From the NCBI GenBank assembly GCA_947646735.1, contig CANTFK010000661.1:558001-622000 (forward strand): a stretch of DNA of 64,000 nucleotides, written 5' to 3'. The notes under the pieces are model-generated. The model saw nothing but the letters and a program-made list of their open reading frames with translations. It made no database searches and was not told the origin of the DNA. The DNA comes from Peronospora farinosa. Taxonomy: Eukaryota; Oomycota; Peronosporomycetes; Peronosporales; Peronosporaceae. Made by a program: the position numbers and the translations under genes. Shown one piece after another: positions 44,536 through 54,602 of the stretch (its first letter is position 1; each line of letters starts with the position of its first letter).

Positions 44536-44877
44536 TGTAATGGGCTACATTACACATATAGCATTAACACAAATAAACAATTACATATGTAGGCAGATGC
44601 TGGGCCCGAATAGCGGGCACAGCGTGGTAATTTATTATTGGTTTATTATTGGGCCTAAAGTCCCCAATATGGACCAATGATAAATCAACCTGAAATTGTG
44701 TGGTTCCCGAAAGTCGGGAACACTGTCGTATTTATTACGACTAAAATCTTCGTAATTAGTACGAATTAAAACCAAAATAAAAATCAGAGTTAAAATTACT
44801 TAATACCTAATACTTGGGCTTGAGTCTTCCTCAAGCGCACCTGTAAGCTAGTGACGGTACGTTCTAGCCCCGTTACA
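44536..44877 (+). repeat. 5' LTR of C2
   Basis: 342 bp; carries the 5'-type variant ACATATGTAGG. Confidence 0.94.
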
Positions 44878-44879
44878 CC

Positions 44880-44898
44880 CGCTAGCACTTAGTAGTTC
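44880..44898 (+). promoter_or_regulatory. Degenerate primer-binding site of C2
   Basis: The stretch after the LTR reads CGCTAGCACTTAGTAGTTC; the TGG needed to pair with a tRNA CCA end is changed to CGC. Confidence 0.55.
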
Positions 44899-44903
44899 TT
44901 TCT

Positions 44904-45953
44904 ATGCCCGAGTTTGGGATGAGCGAATCGTCGTACTTTGACGCTCCAGATTTATTTCTGGAGCACGCGACCTTCCCCCATCTTACTGGTGTTGAGTGGG
45001 ATGCCCTTAATCGCCTCGCGGCGATATCGGGAGAGGCATTCGTCGCGTCGTTGATGAGATCAGCGACCCCTGACGCGCAACGTCTCGCCATACATGAGTT
45101 TATGGCACGCAAGCTCGCCGAATCCAACCGGCGAGGCTTAACTCCCTCGCGCCCTTCACGTAATGAGGCCGTGAAGATGGAAACCTCCTCCTACTCTGGA
45201 GAAGGTAAGGACCGGTTATCGCTGAACCGGTGGTTCCGAGAAGTTGATATCGCCATCGCCTCGAGACTTCTTGAGGCTCCACAGGCGAAGGTCAACTTTC
45301 TTCTTTCCCGCCTCACCGGGAAGGCCAAGGAGTGGGCCCTTGGTAAACTCGTTGTGGACGAGCACGCATTTCCCACCTTGGATACCATCCAGGACGATCT
45401 CCGTCTTGCCTTCGAGCCACCACAAGAGGAGAAACTGGTGCGATCAAGATTCCTGTCGATGCGACAGGGTAAAATGGCGATGCGCGACTACGTACAGATG
45501 GCTAGGCATCTGGCGTCGTGTATTATCACGCACCCCATGGACATGTACACACAGGTGAATGTCTTTGTGGATGGTATGCGTGAGGGGCAGACCCGCTTAT
45601 CGCTGGAGCGCGCCGAGCCTGCCACATTGGAGGAGGCATTCGCCATCGCACTCCGTGAAGACTTTAGGGTCACAAAGGCATATGCCAAACCCTCGGTCGT
45701 CAGCGTTCCCCGGCCTTCTGGCCCAGAACCTATGGAGATCGACGTTATTGAGTCGTCGGGTGACCGGCGACGTGTCTTTAATCATAAAGGTGACGCTCGC
45801 ACCGGGCGTCCAATGGTTTGCTTTCGTTGTCGCAAGCCAGGACATCGCGCGGCAGAGTGCCGTGCGCCAGCCCCATTATCGGTGCAAGTAGTGGACGCCC
45901 ATCATGAGGGTGCTGTACCGACCGCACGTCCAAAAAACGGTCGGGACAAGTAG
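44904..45953 (+). CDS. gag: Gag polyprotein of C2
   Basis: Intact 349-residue Gag, practically identical to the C1 Gag, with the same Gag core and zinc knuckle [14 protein letters not shown]. It ends at TAG 45951-45953 with the slippery heptamer 12 nt upstream. It could still be made if the LTR is transcribed, and could in principle act in trans, but pol of this copy is broken. Confidence 0.92.
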   Translation: MPEFGMSESSYFDAPDLFLEHATFPHLTGVEWDALNRLAAISGEAFVASLMRSATPDAQRLAIHEFMARKLAESNRRGLTPSRPSRNEAVKMETSSYSGEGKDRLSLNRWFREVDIAIASRLLEAPQAKVNFLLSRLTGKAKEWALGKLVVDEHAFPTLDTIQDDLRLAFEPPQEEKLVRSRFLSMRQGKMAMRDYVQMARHLASCIITHPMDMYTQVNVFVDGMREGQTRLSLERAEPATLEEAFAIALREDFRVTKAYAKPSVVSVPRPSGPEPMEIDVIESSGDRRRVFNHKGDARTGRPMVCFRCRKPGHRAAECRAPAPLSVQVVDAHHEGAVPTARPKNGRDK

Positions 45954-45975
45954 GTGCAGGGCGCCCTACGGGTTG
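45932..45975 (+). promoter_or_regulatory. Programmed -1 frameshift signal of C2
   Basis: A AAA AAC at 45932-45938, in gag phase, then the same hairpin over the gag UAG as in C1; one stem base is changed (GGACAAGTAG instead of GGACCAGTAG). Confidence 0.8.
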
Positions 45976-46777
45976 GAACGGAGGTCCGGGTCCCCCGGTG
46001 GCAGCCCAACCTTCCAGTCCTCCTGCGCTACGCGCACGGTTAAATGCCACCACTACGAGTGGTGATTCACGTCTGATTATTGTCAGCTTACATGTCGCTG
46101 GCGTCCGGTGACCTCTACAAGCACTCCTGGACTCAGGAGCAACAAACAATTTCTTTCGTGAATCTTGTTTGTCGATGCTGCCTCCCAGCATTCAGGTCCG
46201 TGAGGGACCTGGCCAAGTCGTCGTCAAGTTGGCTGACGGGAAACCACACCGCGTATCGCGGCGCGAAGTGTCGTTGCCGTATACGTTTGATGGCTTTAGC
46301 AGTAATGATGATTTCTTGGTGATCGCGATGAATTATGCATTCGATTGCATACTGGGCATGCCATGGTTGGCACGTTATAAGCCCCAGATCGACTGGTTAG
46401 CCAGATCAGTGAGACGTCGACGCAAGTTCGATGTCAGTGAAGTGTTTACCCATCTCTTGGTATCTCCAAGTGACTGGCCAAACGTCACAGTCGTGGATCG
46501 CGATTCCACGACGTTGGCGGTGCACAGAGCGAGCGATGGCCCTCTCTGCACTGCTTGTGCTGTTCTTCGGGACACAAGTGACAGTGACTCCTCGCTACAG
46601 AGCGAAGAGGACAACGAGGACGAACAGGGGTTCCCGCGCGTCATTAATGCGGTTGAACAGGGGTTCCCGCACGTGAATGCAGTGGTTGAACCGGGGTTCC
46701 CATCTGCACCTATTGTGGTCGAGCAGGGGCTCCCACAAGGGCATTGTGGCGACGAGCAAGAGATCGCCAGCGAGTGT

Positions 46778-47305
46778 GACGTGGACGGACAGGAGTCCTC
46801 ACGCGAGAGCATGATGGTCGAACCGGGGTTCCCATCATTACCCACTGTGGTCGAACCGAGGTTCCCACATGGGCATATTGTGGTCGAGCAGGGGCTCCCA
46901 CACGAATACAACGTGGACGGACAGGAGTCCCCACGCGAGAGCATGATGGTCGAACCGGGGTTCCCATCATTACCCACTGTGGTCGAACCGAGGTTCCCAC
47001 ATGGGCATATTGTGGTCGAGCAGGGGCTCCCACACGAGTACAACGTGGACGGACAGGAGTCCCCACGCGAGAGCATGATGGTCGAACCGGGGTTCCCATC
47101 ATTACCCACTGTGGTCGAACCGAGGTTCCCACATGGGCATATTGTGGTCGAGCAGGGGCTCCCACACGAGTACAACGTGGACGGACAGGAGTCCCCACGC
47201 GAGAGCATGATGGTCGAACCGGGGTTCCCATCATCACCCACTGTGGTCGAACCGAGGTTCCCACATGGGCATACTGTGGTTGAGCAGGGGCTCCCACGCG
47301 GGTTT
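46778..47305 (+). repeat. Four tandem 132-bp repeats in C2 pol linker
   Basis: Units begin at 46778, 46910, 47042 and 47174 (GACGTGGACGG or AACGTGGACGG). Each encodes 44 residues including [26 protein letters not shown] and VEQGLPHEY. The length is a multiple of three, so the reading frame survives. C1 has one unit. Confidence 0.95.
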
Positions 47306-50300
47306 ATGGCGGCCGAGCAGGAGCTCCCGCATCAAGTGTCGACGGTCGAGTTTGGGGTACTCCCGTCCAGTGTTTCCGGCATCTTGGATAACGACATCCA
47401 GTGCCTAGAGGGGGGTGATGGTTTATCACCTGACTGCGGTTTGCCAGCTTCGAGTAGTGACCCGAAGCACGATGGGGACAACAGCACCGAGAATTTAGCG
47501 TTGGAATGTGTCCACGCTATCGTGTACGTGGAAGGGAGTCCACAAAGGCGCCAATATATCGAGGTCGAGAGTCCTCCTCGTAATGCGTCTTCCATTACAA
47601 GTCTTCCAGGGCTTTCCTGGAAGCATTTCCTACGTGACCTTAAGGGAGGCACTGTGGAACAAGTGTGTCTAATCACCAACGAGGTGGTTACCGTGGCAAA
47701 CGAGGAGCATATGACGCGTCCTCAAAGCGCTGAGCCGAAGTCTGCGCGTGAAGAAAGGTTTGCATCACAGTCATGGGAGGCCCTGCAAGAGTCTGGTAAC
47801 CCCGTCTACGACATTGCTCGTGAGTATGCAGACGTGTTCCCGGACAAGATCCCGGCTGAACTTCCTGCGGACCGCGGTGTTCGGCACGAGATTGATCTCG
47901 TGCCAGGGTCGAAGTATTGTGTGACATGGCAGTGGCCGTTGCCTCGAGATCAAGTCGAAGCTATTGACGCATTCTTTGAAGGCCGCCGCAAAGCGGGTCA
48001 TGTGCGGGAGAGTATCTCACCACATTCGAGTCCAACCTTCTGCGTGAAGAAGGCTACGGGAGGCTGGCGGATAGTGCATGCGTTCAATAAGTTGAATGAT
48101 GCCACTATTCCTGCGCAAACGCCAATTCCCAGGAAGGACATGGTGCTGAATTCCATGTCAGGTAGTGTCATCTTCAGTGCCATCGACTTGACCGATGGCT
48201 TTTACCAGATTTTGATGCGCCCGAGCGATATCCCACTCACCGCGGTGAGCACCCCGAGTGGCATGTTATGGGAGTGGCTGGTAATGCCACAAGGGTTGAA
48301 GAACGCTCCGGCCACTTTCAATCGCATGGTGTCTCAAGTGTTGAGACCTCTTCGGAACTTTGCCCCAAGTTATTTTGACGATATCTTCGTCCATAGTCGC
48401 GCCGAGGGCAACCTCAACGATGTCCAAGTTCACCTTCAACACCTGAAGCAAGTGTTTCAAGTTATGCGGGACAACAAGTTGTACGCGAATCTCAAGAAGT
48501 GTGTCTTTTGTGCACCGGAGATTCCGGTGTTAGGTTGCTATGTAAGTAAATCGGAGTTCGAGCTGATCCAGAGAAGGTGTCGTCCATCTGTTCTTGGCCC
48601 ACGCCCAAGAACCCTACGGAGTTGCGCCAGTGGCTCGGCTTGGCTAATTATTTGCACAAGTATACAAAGGATTATGCTGGTTCTATCCAGCCTTTGTCGT
48701 CACTCTTGAAGAAAGACGCCACGTGGTTGTGGCGTCCCGAGCACCAAGCAGCCTTCGAAGCAGTAAAGAAGAGCCTAGCGTCAGCGCCAGTCCTGGTCCT
48801 ACCAGACGATTCCAAGCCGTTCCACGTGGTTTGCGACGCCAGTGATTTTGCAATCGGTTGTGCCCTCATGCAATTTAATGATGAGGGCCGTGAACGAGTC
48901 GTGAGTTATCAGTCGCGACAGATGAAGCCAGCTGAGAAGAACTATCCGGTTCACGACAAGGAGTTATTAGCGATGCGCTATGCACTCATCAAGTTTCGCG
49001 TGCATCTCCTTGGTGAAAGTACGTTTGCTTTGTACACCGATCATGCATCGCTGCGCACAGCGATGAAGAGCCCACACCTGTCCCAACGGATGGCACGATG
49101 GCTCTCATTCTTCTCTGAGTACAACTTCGTCGTGCATTACAAGCCAGGCAAGACCAATATTCTCGCTGACGCCTTGTCACGACGTCCCGACTACGATCCT
49201 CGGACTGCTCTGAGTCGCCAGGCTACTGAGGACGAGGACGATGATGACCGATGTGCAATGTGTGTATCGCTGAACTTAACTCGGGTTACACCCGAGCCGT
49301 GTTTATTTGATGAGATCGTCGCAGCGTACAAGGGTGACTCAGATTATGCAGACATTATCGAGTATCTGCGTGCTCCCAGCGATGCTGCACTGGGAGCATT
49401 ATCCCGTACCAAGCGCGACCATATTCATCGATACAGTTTAGATGGCGATTTGCTTCTATATAGCATCGACCAATTCGATTCTCCTCGCACGGTGATTGCC
49501 AATGACATGGATTTGCGTGCAAGAATCATTCACGAGTATCACGATTCTCCTGCTGGCGGCCATTTAGGCCGCGAAAAGACTTTCGCGGCTGTGTCTCGAG
49601 ACTTCTTCTGGCCCCACATGTATAAGTGGGTACGCAACTGGATCCGAACGTGCGAAATATGCCAGCGTGTGAAGCCATCTCCATCGTCACAGGCTCACTT
49701 GCGATCGTTGCCAATTGCAGCAGAGGCCTGGAGATCAGTTTCGATGGCCTTTATCTTCGGACTTGCGCCCGATAGCCAAGCTCGAACGGGCATCTTGTCT
49801 TTGTTGACAGATTCAGCAAGATGACACATCTCGTGCCTGTTCACGCTAAGGTCACCGCGGCAGAGACCGCGGCGCACTTCATCGACGCGGTGTTCCGTCA
49901 TCATGGCCTTCCAGAAAACATTGTTTCGGACCGTGATCCGCGATTTACGTCCGCATTTTGGACATCACTTTTCGAGCTCCTCGGGACAAAACTGCTGATG
50001 TCGACGGCAGCCCATCCGGAAACGGATGGGCAGACCGAGCGTGTGAAACGAGTCTTTGAAGATGTTCTTCGGAGTTATGCTACGTCATTTACAAGTTGGA
50101 GTGCATTTTTACCACTCGCTGAGTTCGCACTCAACAACGCCGTACACGCGTCAACAGGGTTGACACCATTTTTTGTGAATTCGGCTCGTCACCCTCGTGT
50201 TCCTACTGTCTTGGCCGTGGGGCGACCCACAACACCTAGTGGCTCCACTCTGGGGGGGGATAAAGGTGATAAACAAGGATCGAGTGCAGCTCACGGTATT

Positions 50301-50808
50301 TTGAGCGCGAATGCAGTAACACGATCCAAGGCAAAGACGGCCATTTTGACGCCATCAGACGTGGCGTCTCCATTAGCTCGATGGACTGCGCAGACATTGA
50401 TTGACCCGTCTTCGGGTAAGCGTTCCCCTACTGCCAACTACGCGCCGATTGAGTCGGCGCGACCAATTGATGACATGGCCGTGTCGGAATTTATACTCCA
50501 ACGTCAAGCCATCACCCGGTTTGTACGCGACGCACTACAAACTGCTGTAGACCAACAGAAGGAGAACGCTGACAAACATGGAAGAAGGAACATGAGCAAT
50601 TTTGAGAAAGGTGACCGTGTATTATTATCTACGGAAGGTTTAAGGGATTCTGCGGTCACTAATCTGGGCGCGAGTAAACTCGCGCCACGCTTCACCGGTC
50701 CATTCAAGGTTCTGAAGGCAATTGGCGACGCTTATACACTCGACGTCCCCTCTTCACTGCGACTCCACCCGACATTCTATGTCGGGCGGCTGAAGGAATA
50801 TCGACCGG

Positions 50809-52290
50809 CTACGCTTCACGGTTTGGCTCCGATGCCGGCTTCAGGGGTTCGTAAGTCGAACGGCCTTCCCGTCGTGCTCGACGCGCCGATGACATGGGGC
50901 GGGGTCTCGATCCCGTTTGAACCTGACCAAGCATCTGGCGCTCCAGAATCCTTATCCGCTCGAGCAGTTCACGGTTCGACTGCCGGGTCTCACTCGAAGT
51001 CTTCTCCGCCTGGGCAGCACGTTCACTGGCAGCCTCAGCCTCCAGCCGAGCATCGGCAGCTATATTCACGGCCTGATCAACATCGTCCTGAGCAACCAGG
51101 ACGCCAGCTCTACCACCGCGAGGGCCCTCCTCCGCTTGTTGATGCGGAGGGACAGGTGCGCTGGATTGTAGACCGCATTGTGGGTCACGAGGACCCTCCA
51201 CAACCATTACTGCAGTCGGCTCATGAGAAGCGTGCGGTTCCATCCGTGCGTAGGTACCGAGTACGTTGGCTTGGATTCCCTCCCGAGCAGGATACATGGG
51301 AACCACGTTCCTCGCTCCTTCGTGACGTTCCAGATGTGGTTCTGTCGTATGAAGCCACGAAGTCGGACTATTCCAAGGCGGGCGAGCACGCGAACGCTCT
51401 CGTGACAAACGAGAGCGGTAAGGAGATCCACGTCGTCGGGAACGAGAACGATGACGCGAACGAGAACGATGTCGCGAACGAGAACGATTACGCGAACGAG
51501 AACGATGTCGCGAATGAGAACGACGCCGTGAACAAGAACGTCGCGGTGAATACATATCACGATTGCGAGGCGAGAATCGCGAAGCAGGACGGACAAGCGA
51601 ACGTGTCGCTGCCCTGCGCTGATGATCCCGCGGAGATTGACTCCGCTGTCGCGAGTGGTGCTGCCAGCGAGGCGCACCACGAATAACTGCGCTTCTCCGT
51701 TCGCTCAGACTTCGCTCATACTTTGCAATCCAACTTCGTTCGCGATCGCTGAGTGGACACTCAGCGATGTGTCGTCGCCATTCGTCATGGGTTGGGCGTG
51801 GAGTCGAGTCACAAGATTGGCATCCTTCATTGACATGGACGAAGCAGAGACGGTCCTCATTCCAAGCTTCCTCACACACTCTTTCGCGTAGCGCGCCGAT
51901 GGAGTGATCGGCGCGAAGTTCCTCTCGATTGGCGAGCCATAACTGGAAGCTGCTACCATCCTCGAGCATCCGATTCCAACGTTGGATGAAGGCGCACCAA
52001 GAACGTTGTAGAGCTTCATGCTCGATTCCATCAAGACCTTTCCCGCGCAGTTTTCGAAATCGGCGGAAGTATTCCCGCATCATGTCCAGTGAGTCCGGAG
52101 CGTGAGCTCCGGACAAGTCGTACAGCGACCAAGGTATGAGCTGCCGCGCCATGATGCTGGTTGATGCATTCCCGCTGATGTATCTTGGGCGTCCTGCTGG
52201 ATTGGGTTCTGGGTCTCCGGACATTGCTTGTTCGTTTGTGGGCGAAGGGTTTTCGACAGTTGAGCACTCACGGTTGGTGAGTGCTGTCAT
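50809..52290 (-). CDS. Intact antisense ORF of C2: SR-repeat, coiled-coil protein (493 aa)
   Basis: The frame starts at ATG 52290, touching the polypurine tract and 14 bp from the 3' LTR. It crosses 604 bp of non-pol spacer and runs 878 bp under pol. Residues 50-130 are predicted helical with WSLYDLSGAHAPDSL. Residues 157-178 hold C-x2-C-x7-H-x5-H-x3-C, a possible zinc site. Residues 240-300 are Arg/Ser repeats (RSRSRHRSRSR type), as in SR proteins. Residues 402-456 form a coiled coil ending [13 protein letters not shown]. Sense pol here is broken while this frame is not. I do not recognise the family. Position and features suggest a nuclear regulator expressed from the 3' LTR, which is inference. 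Confidence 0.7.
   Translation of the reverse strand: MTALTNRECSTVENPSPTNEQAMSGDPEPNPAGRPRYISGNASTSIMARQLIPWSLYDLSGAHAPDSLDMMREYFRRFRKLRGKGLDGIEHEALQRSWCAFIQRWNRMLEDGSSFQLWLANREELRADHSIGALRERVCEEAWNEDRLCFVHVNEGCQSCDSTPRPTHDEWRRHIAECPLSDRERSWIAKYERSLSERRSAVIRGAPRWQHHSRQRSQSPRDHQRRAATRSLVRPASRFSPRNRDMYSPRRSCSRRRSHSRHRSRSRNRSRSRHRSRSRHRSRSRRRGSPYRSRLSRERSRARPPWNSPTSWLHTTEPHLERHEGARNVVPMYPAREGIQANVLGTYARMEPHASHEPTAVMVVEGPRDPQCGLQSSAPVPPHQQAEEGPRGGRAGVLVAQDDVDQAVNIAADARLEAEAASERAAQAEKTSSETRQSNRELLERIRILERQMLGQVQTGSRPRPMSSARRARREGRSTYEPLKPASEPNREA
51439..51547 (+). repeat. 18-bp tandem repeats, coding on both strands
   Basis: About six copies of an 18-bp unit like GAACGAGAACGATGTCGC. In sense it encodes NENDVA at the tail of pol; in antisense it encodes RSRSRH of the SR domain. 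C1 has two units fewer (34511-34580). Confidence 0.9.
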
Positions 52291-52303
52291 GAGAAGGGGG
52301 TGA
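52291..52303 (+). promoter_or_regulatory. Polypurine tract of C2
   Basis: GAGAAGGGGGTGA before the 3' LTR. Confidence 0.75.
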
Positions 52304-52645
52304 TGTAATGGGCTACATTACACATATAGCATTAACACAAATAAACAATTACATGTGTAGGCAGGTGCTGGGCCCGAATAGCGGGCACAGCGTGGTAATT
52401 TATTATTGGTTTATTATTGGGCCTAAAGTCCCCAATATGGACCAATGATAAATCAACCTGAAATTGTGTGGTTCCCGAAAGTCGGGAACACTGTCGTATT
52501 TATTACGACTAAAATCTTCGTAATTAGTACGAATTAAAACCAAAATAAAAATCAGAGTTAAATTTACTTAATACCTAATACTTGGGCTTGAGTCTTCCTC
52601 AAGCGCACGTGTAAGCTAGTGACGGTACGTTCTAGCCCCGTTACA
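52304..52645 (+). repeat. 3' LTR of C2
   Basis: 342 bp; carries the 3'-type variant ACATGTGTAGG, shared with the C1 3' LTR. It is followed by the GTTCT duplication at 52646-52650. Confidence 0.94.
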
Positions 52646-53229
52646 GTTCTCAACTCTTGGACATAGTCCGACAATTCTTTCTTACCCTGTCGGGTAGCTA
52701 GGAAGCGTGAGCGCACACGATAAGCCTGTTTAGGCGGTGCAAACACACAAGTTAATTGCTTTTTAAGCATTTCCCATGTGGGAAATGCAGCATTTACAGA
52801 GACATCGCTCGTTAGAGTTCACTCTCTAGCTCTTCCACCGAGCTTAGAAATGGCCAAGCCAACTCGTTGCTTATCGGATACAAGCATGGCGGCATCCATT
52901 GCCATTTCAACTTCTCGGATACAGAGGAGAAGGTTCTCTCCTTCCTTACCCTCGAAGGTCTTTACATTTAAAACAAGTGGACGAGCCTTTGGCTCTGCAT
53001 CGGGCACAGGTACCGGAATGTACTGTGTAGGCGCAGCTGACGCTGCCTGGTCATGGACCTGCCCGAGGAGCGTTGCCTCATAACGCATAAAGGCCTCAAG
53101 GCGAGCATTTAGAACCTCGGGGCCTTGGGCCAAATAGGCCTCTATTTGATCGGGCCCGATGAACGCAGATAGTTTATCTAAGGCGAGTCGTTGTGCCTCA
53201 GAAAGGTAATTTTGATTCTCCATTCTCAC
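52646..53229 (-). pseudogene. gag: N-terminal part of Gag, B2
   Basis: The ATG at 53229 (MRMENQNYL) starts the family B Gag; a second Met follows. It shows [40 protein letters not shown] and VRSRFLATRQGKKELSDYVQ, the Gag core also seen in A and C. A TGA at 52819-52821 replaces the Trp codon of the RE-W motif (compare KEWALGK in C). The frame is then open to the C2 insertion. The zinc-knuckle half lies at 44073-44535. Confidence 0.82.
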
Positions 53230-53264
53230 AGAGGGTCAGTCTTTAAGGAATTAGGTGTAGGATT

Positions 53265-53281
53265 GACTACTAGTGCTACCA
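53265..53281 (-). promoter_or_regulatory. Primer-binding site of B2
   Basis: On the minus strand TGGTAGCACTAGTAGTC lies 2 nt after the 5' LTR, matching the A site except for one base. Confidence 0.75.
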
Positions 53282-53283
53282 AG

Positions 53284-53926
53284 TGTAGCGGAGCTGCACA
53301 GCTCTTTAGCCAGAGGAAGACTTTAGGCTGGAAGCCTCTTAGTTCTAGAGAACTAAATAGAGTGAAGGCTAAAAGCCTCTTAGTTCTAAGGAACTAATTA
53401 AACGACGTTAAAGTCACCCTGTTCTAAGGAACTAGGAAAGAGACTTTTAGTCAATCAAGCAATATGCTTAAGGTTCAGAGAACCAACGCACAGAGTGCAA
53501 GAACAAGCTAGAAGCTTAGGGGTTCAGAGAACCAACGCACGAAGTGCACAAGAGAGCAAGTCAGAACGACTTGCGATCTTAAACTCAAAAGGAGAACTGA
53601 TTATATTTATGCTTTAAGATTTTATGAATAGTCCTACTCTAAGTACACTACACTAGATTAATTACTATAATAGTAATTATTATATGCAGACTTTGCTATT
53701 GGACGACGTATCGTCTTAACATCTGTGTATGATGTACTTAATACAGCGTTAGTGATTTATCGAATCCCAATCGATAAGATACGGTATTACCGAATACCGT
53801 ATCTTTAACGCTCATACTTAATACCTCTCTAAAGAGAAGAATAATAATGCATTATATGCAATAGAAAGGAGAGTTTAAGCGTAAACTCTCGGAAAGACGC
53901 TACAACAGTCGTGTAACCCCGTTACA
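53284..53926 (-). repeat. 5' LTR of B2
   Basis: 643 bp, nearly identical to the other B LTRs, with the same hairpin run; followed by AAAAGGTGTATTAA, which resumes the interrupted Helitron-like unit. Confidence 0.92.
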
Positions 53927-54602
53927 AAAAGGTGTATTAAAAATTGATTGACGCACATAGAAAAAAATTATATTCGGTCCTGTATACATAATTACATCTG
54001 TCTATTCGGTCGGCACGCTACTATCCGTCGGAACGACGAATGCACATTAATTCTCATACCCATTACTTTACCTTAATATTGTAAGGGAAAATGCTGGATT
54101 CGAAGGTCAAAAGGCAAACTTTAGTCACCATGTCCGTTGGAACGACGAGTACACATTGACCTTTATATCATCATTTTAATGTAGTCAACCAAATTGGTAA
54201 AACGATGATGTAAAGGTCAATATATTACAGGCGTCGACTTGCGCACCATATCCGCTGGAATGACGGGTATACACCCTAGCAAATCGCGGCGTTTAACATG
54301 CTAATATTTTCTACTTTGCACCATCAAAACGAAGGGTGAACACCATAAAAGAGGTGGGTCGATGAAACATGGTGCAATCGTCTATCGATTCACTAGGGTG
54401 CAGGCATTATCTAAATGTAGATGACTATATATTAACGCGTTCCAGATATTCGTCAATTTGTACCCGGTGGAACGACGGGTTTACATTGGCCTTAATACAC
54501 ATTGACTTTGATACCTATTAATTTACCTGATTTAGCATGAGTGATTGACCAGTATACATGTACTGTAGGGGTATCCGTCGGAACGACGGGTAAATACCCT
54601 AG
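53927..54602 (+). mobile_element. Right part of the Helitron-like unit split by B2
   Basis: It continues the unit begun at 37261; hairpin motifs occur at about 54023, 54130 and 54250. It ends CCGTCG-GAA-CGACGG, then GTAAATACC and CTAG at 54599-54602. No gene is present. Confidence 0.7.

Larger units (their letters stand above)
45938..51686 (+). pseudogene. pol: Pol of C2 (one stop, two frameshifts, mutated integrase)
   Basis: An early TGA at 46109-46111 lies just before DSGAT of the protease (CGA in C1). The frame then runs from 46169 to about 48553, where one G is missing; continues 48577-49797, where another G is missing; and then is open to 51686. Protease, RT (YFDDIFVHS), RNase H, integrase and chromodomain can all be recognised. 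The integrase SMDFIFGL has become SMAFIFGL, losing a catalytic Asp. The chromodomain is in one piece (WIVDRIVG, then [18 protein letters not shown]), followed by the NEND tail. The last 878 bp overlap the antisense ORF. Confidence 0.92.
44536..52645 (+). mobile_element. Ty3/Gypsy chromodomain retrotransposon, family C copy 2, nested in B2
   Basis: This 8110-bp element with 342-bp LTRs is inserted in B2 gag with a GTTCT duplication. It is almost identical to C1. The 423-bp length difference is explained by three extra 132-bp repeats (+396), a 9-bp deletion, a 36-bp repeat gain in the pol tail and three small frameshift indels (+2, -1, -1). Pol is broken but the antisense ORF is intact. Confidence 0.95.
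37953..53926 (-). mobile_element. Ty3/Gypsy chromodomain retrotransposon, family B copy 2, split by C2
   Basis: Both LTRs are present (37953-38592 and 53284-53926), sense on the minus strand. Without the nested C2 it is about 7.9 kb. It carries a primer-binding site, gag, protease, RT-integrase, chromodomain and antisense ORF, with numerous stops. The flanking repeat is AAAAGG; the true duplication length (5 or 6) is ambiguous because of the A run. B1 and B2 share the same insertion site sequence, so one derives from duplication of the other. Confidence 0.93.

Noticed and set aside
46375..47241. 288-codon minus-strand ORF with [24 protein letters not shown] repeats
   Set aside because: It is the antisense shadow of the 132-bp repeats in C pol; in C1 it shrinks with the repeat and it has no counterpart in A or B.
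46710..47297. 195-codon minus-strand ORF with [12 protein letters not shown] repeats
   Set aside because: Another shadow of the same repeats in a different phase.
51207..51680. Minus-strand ORF with VLVRDIVLVRVIV repeats
   Set aside because: A shadow of the 18-bp repeats in the phase not used by the antisense gene.
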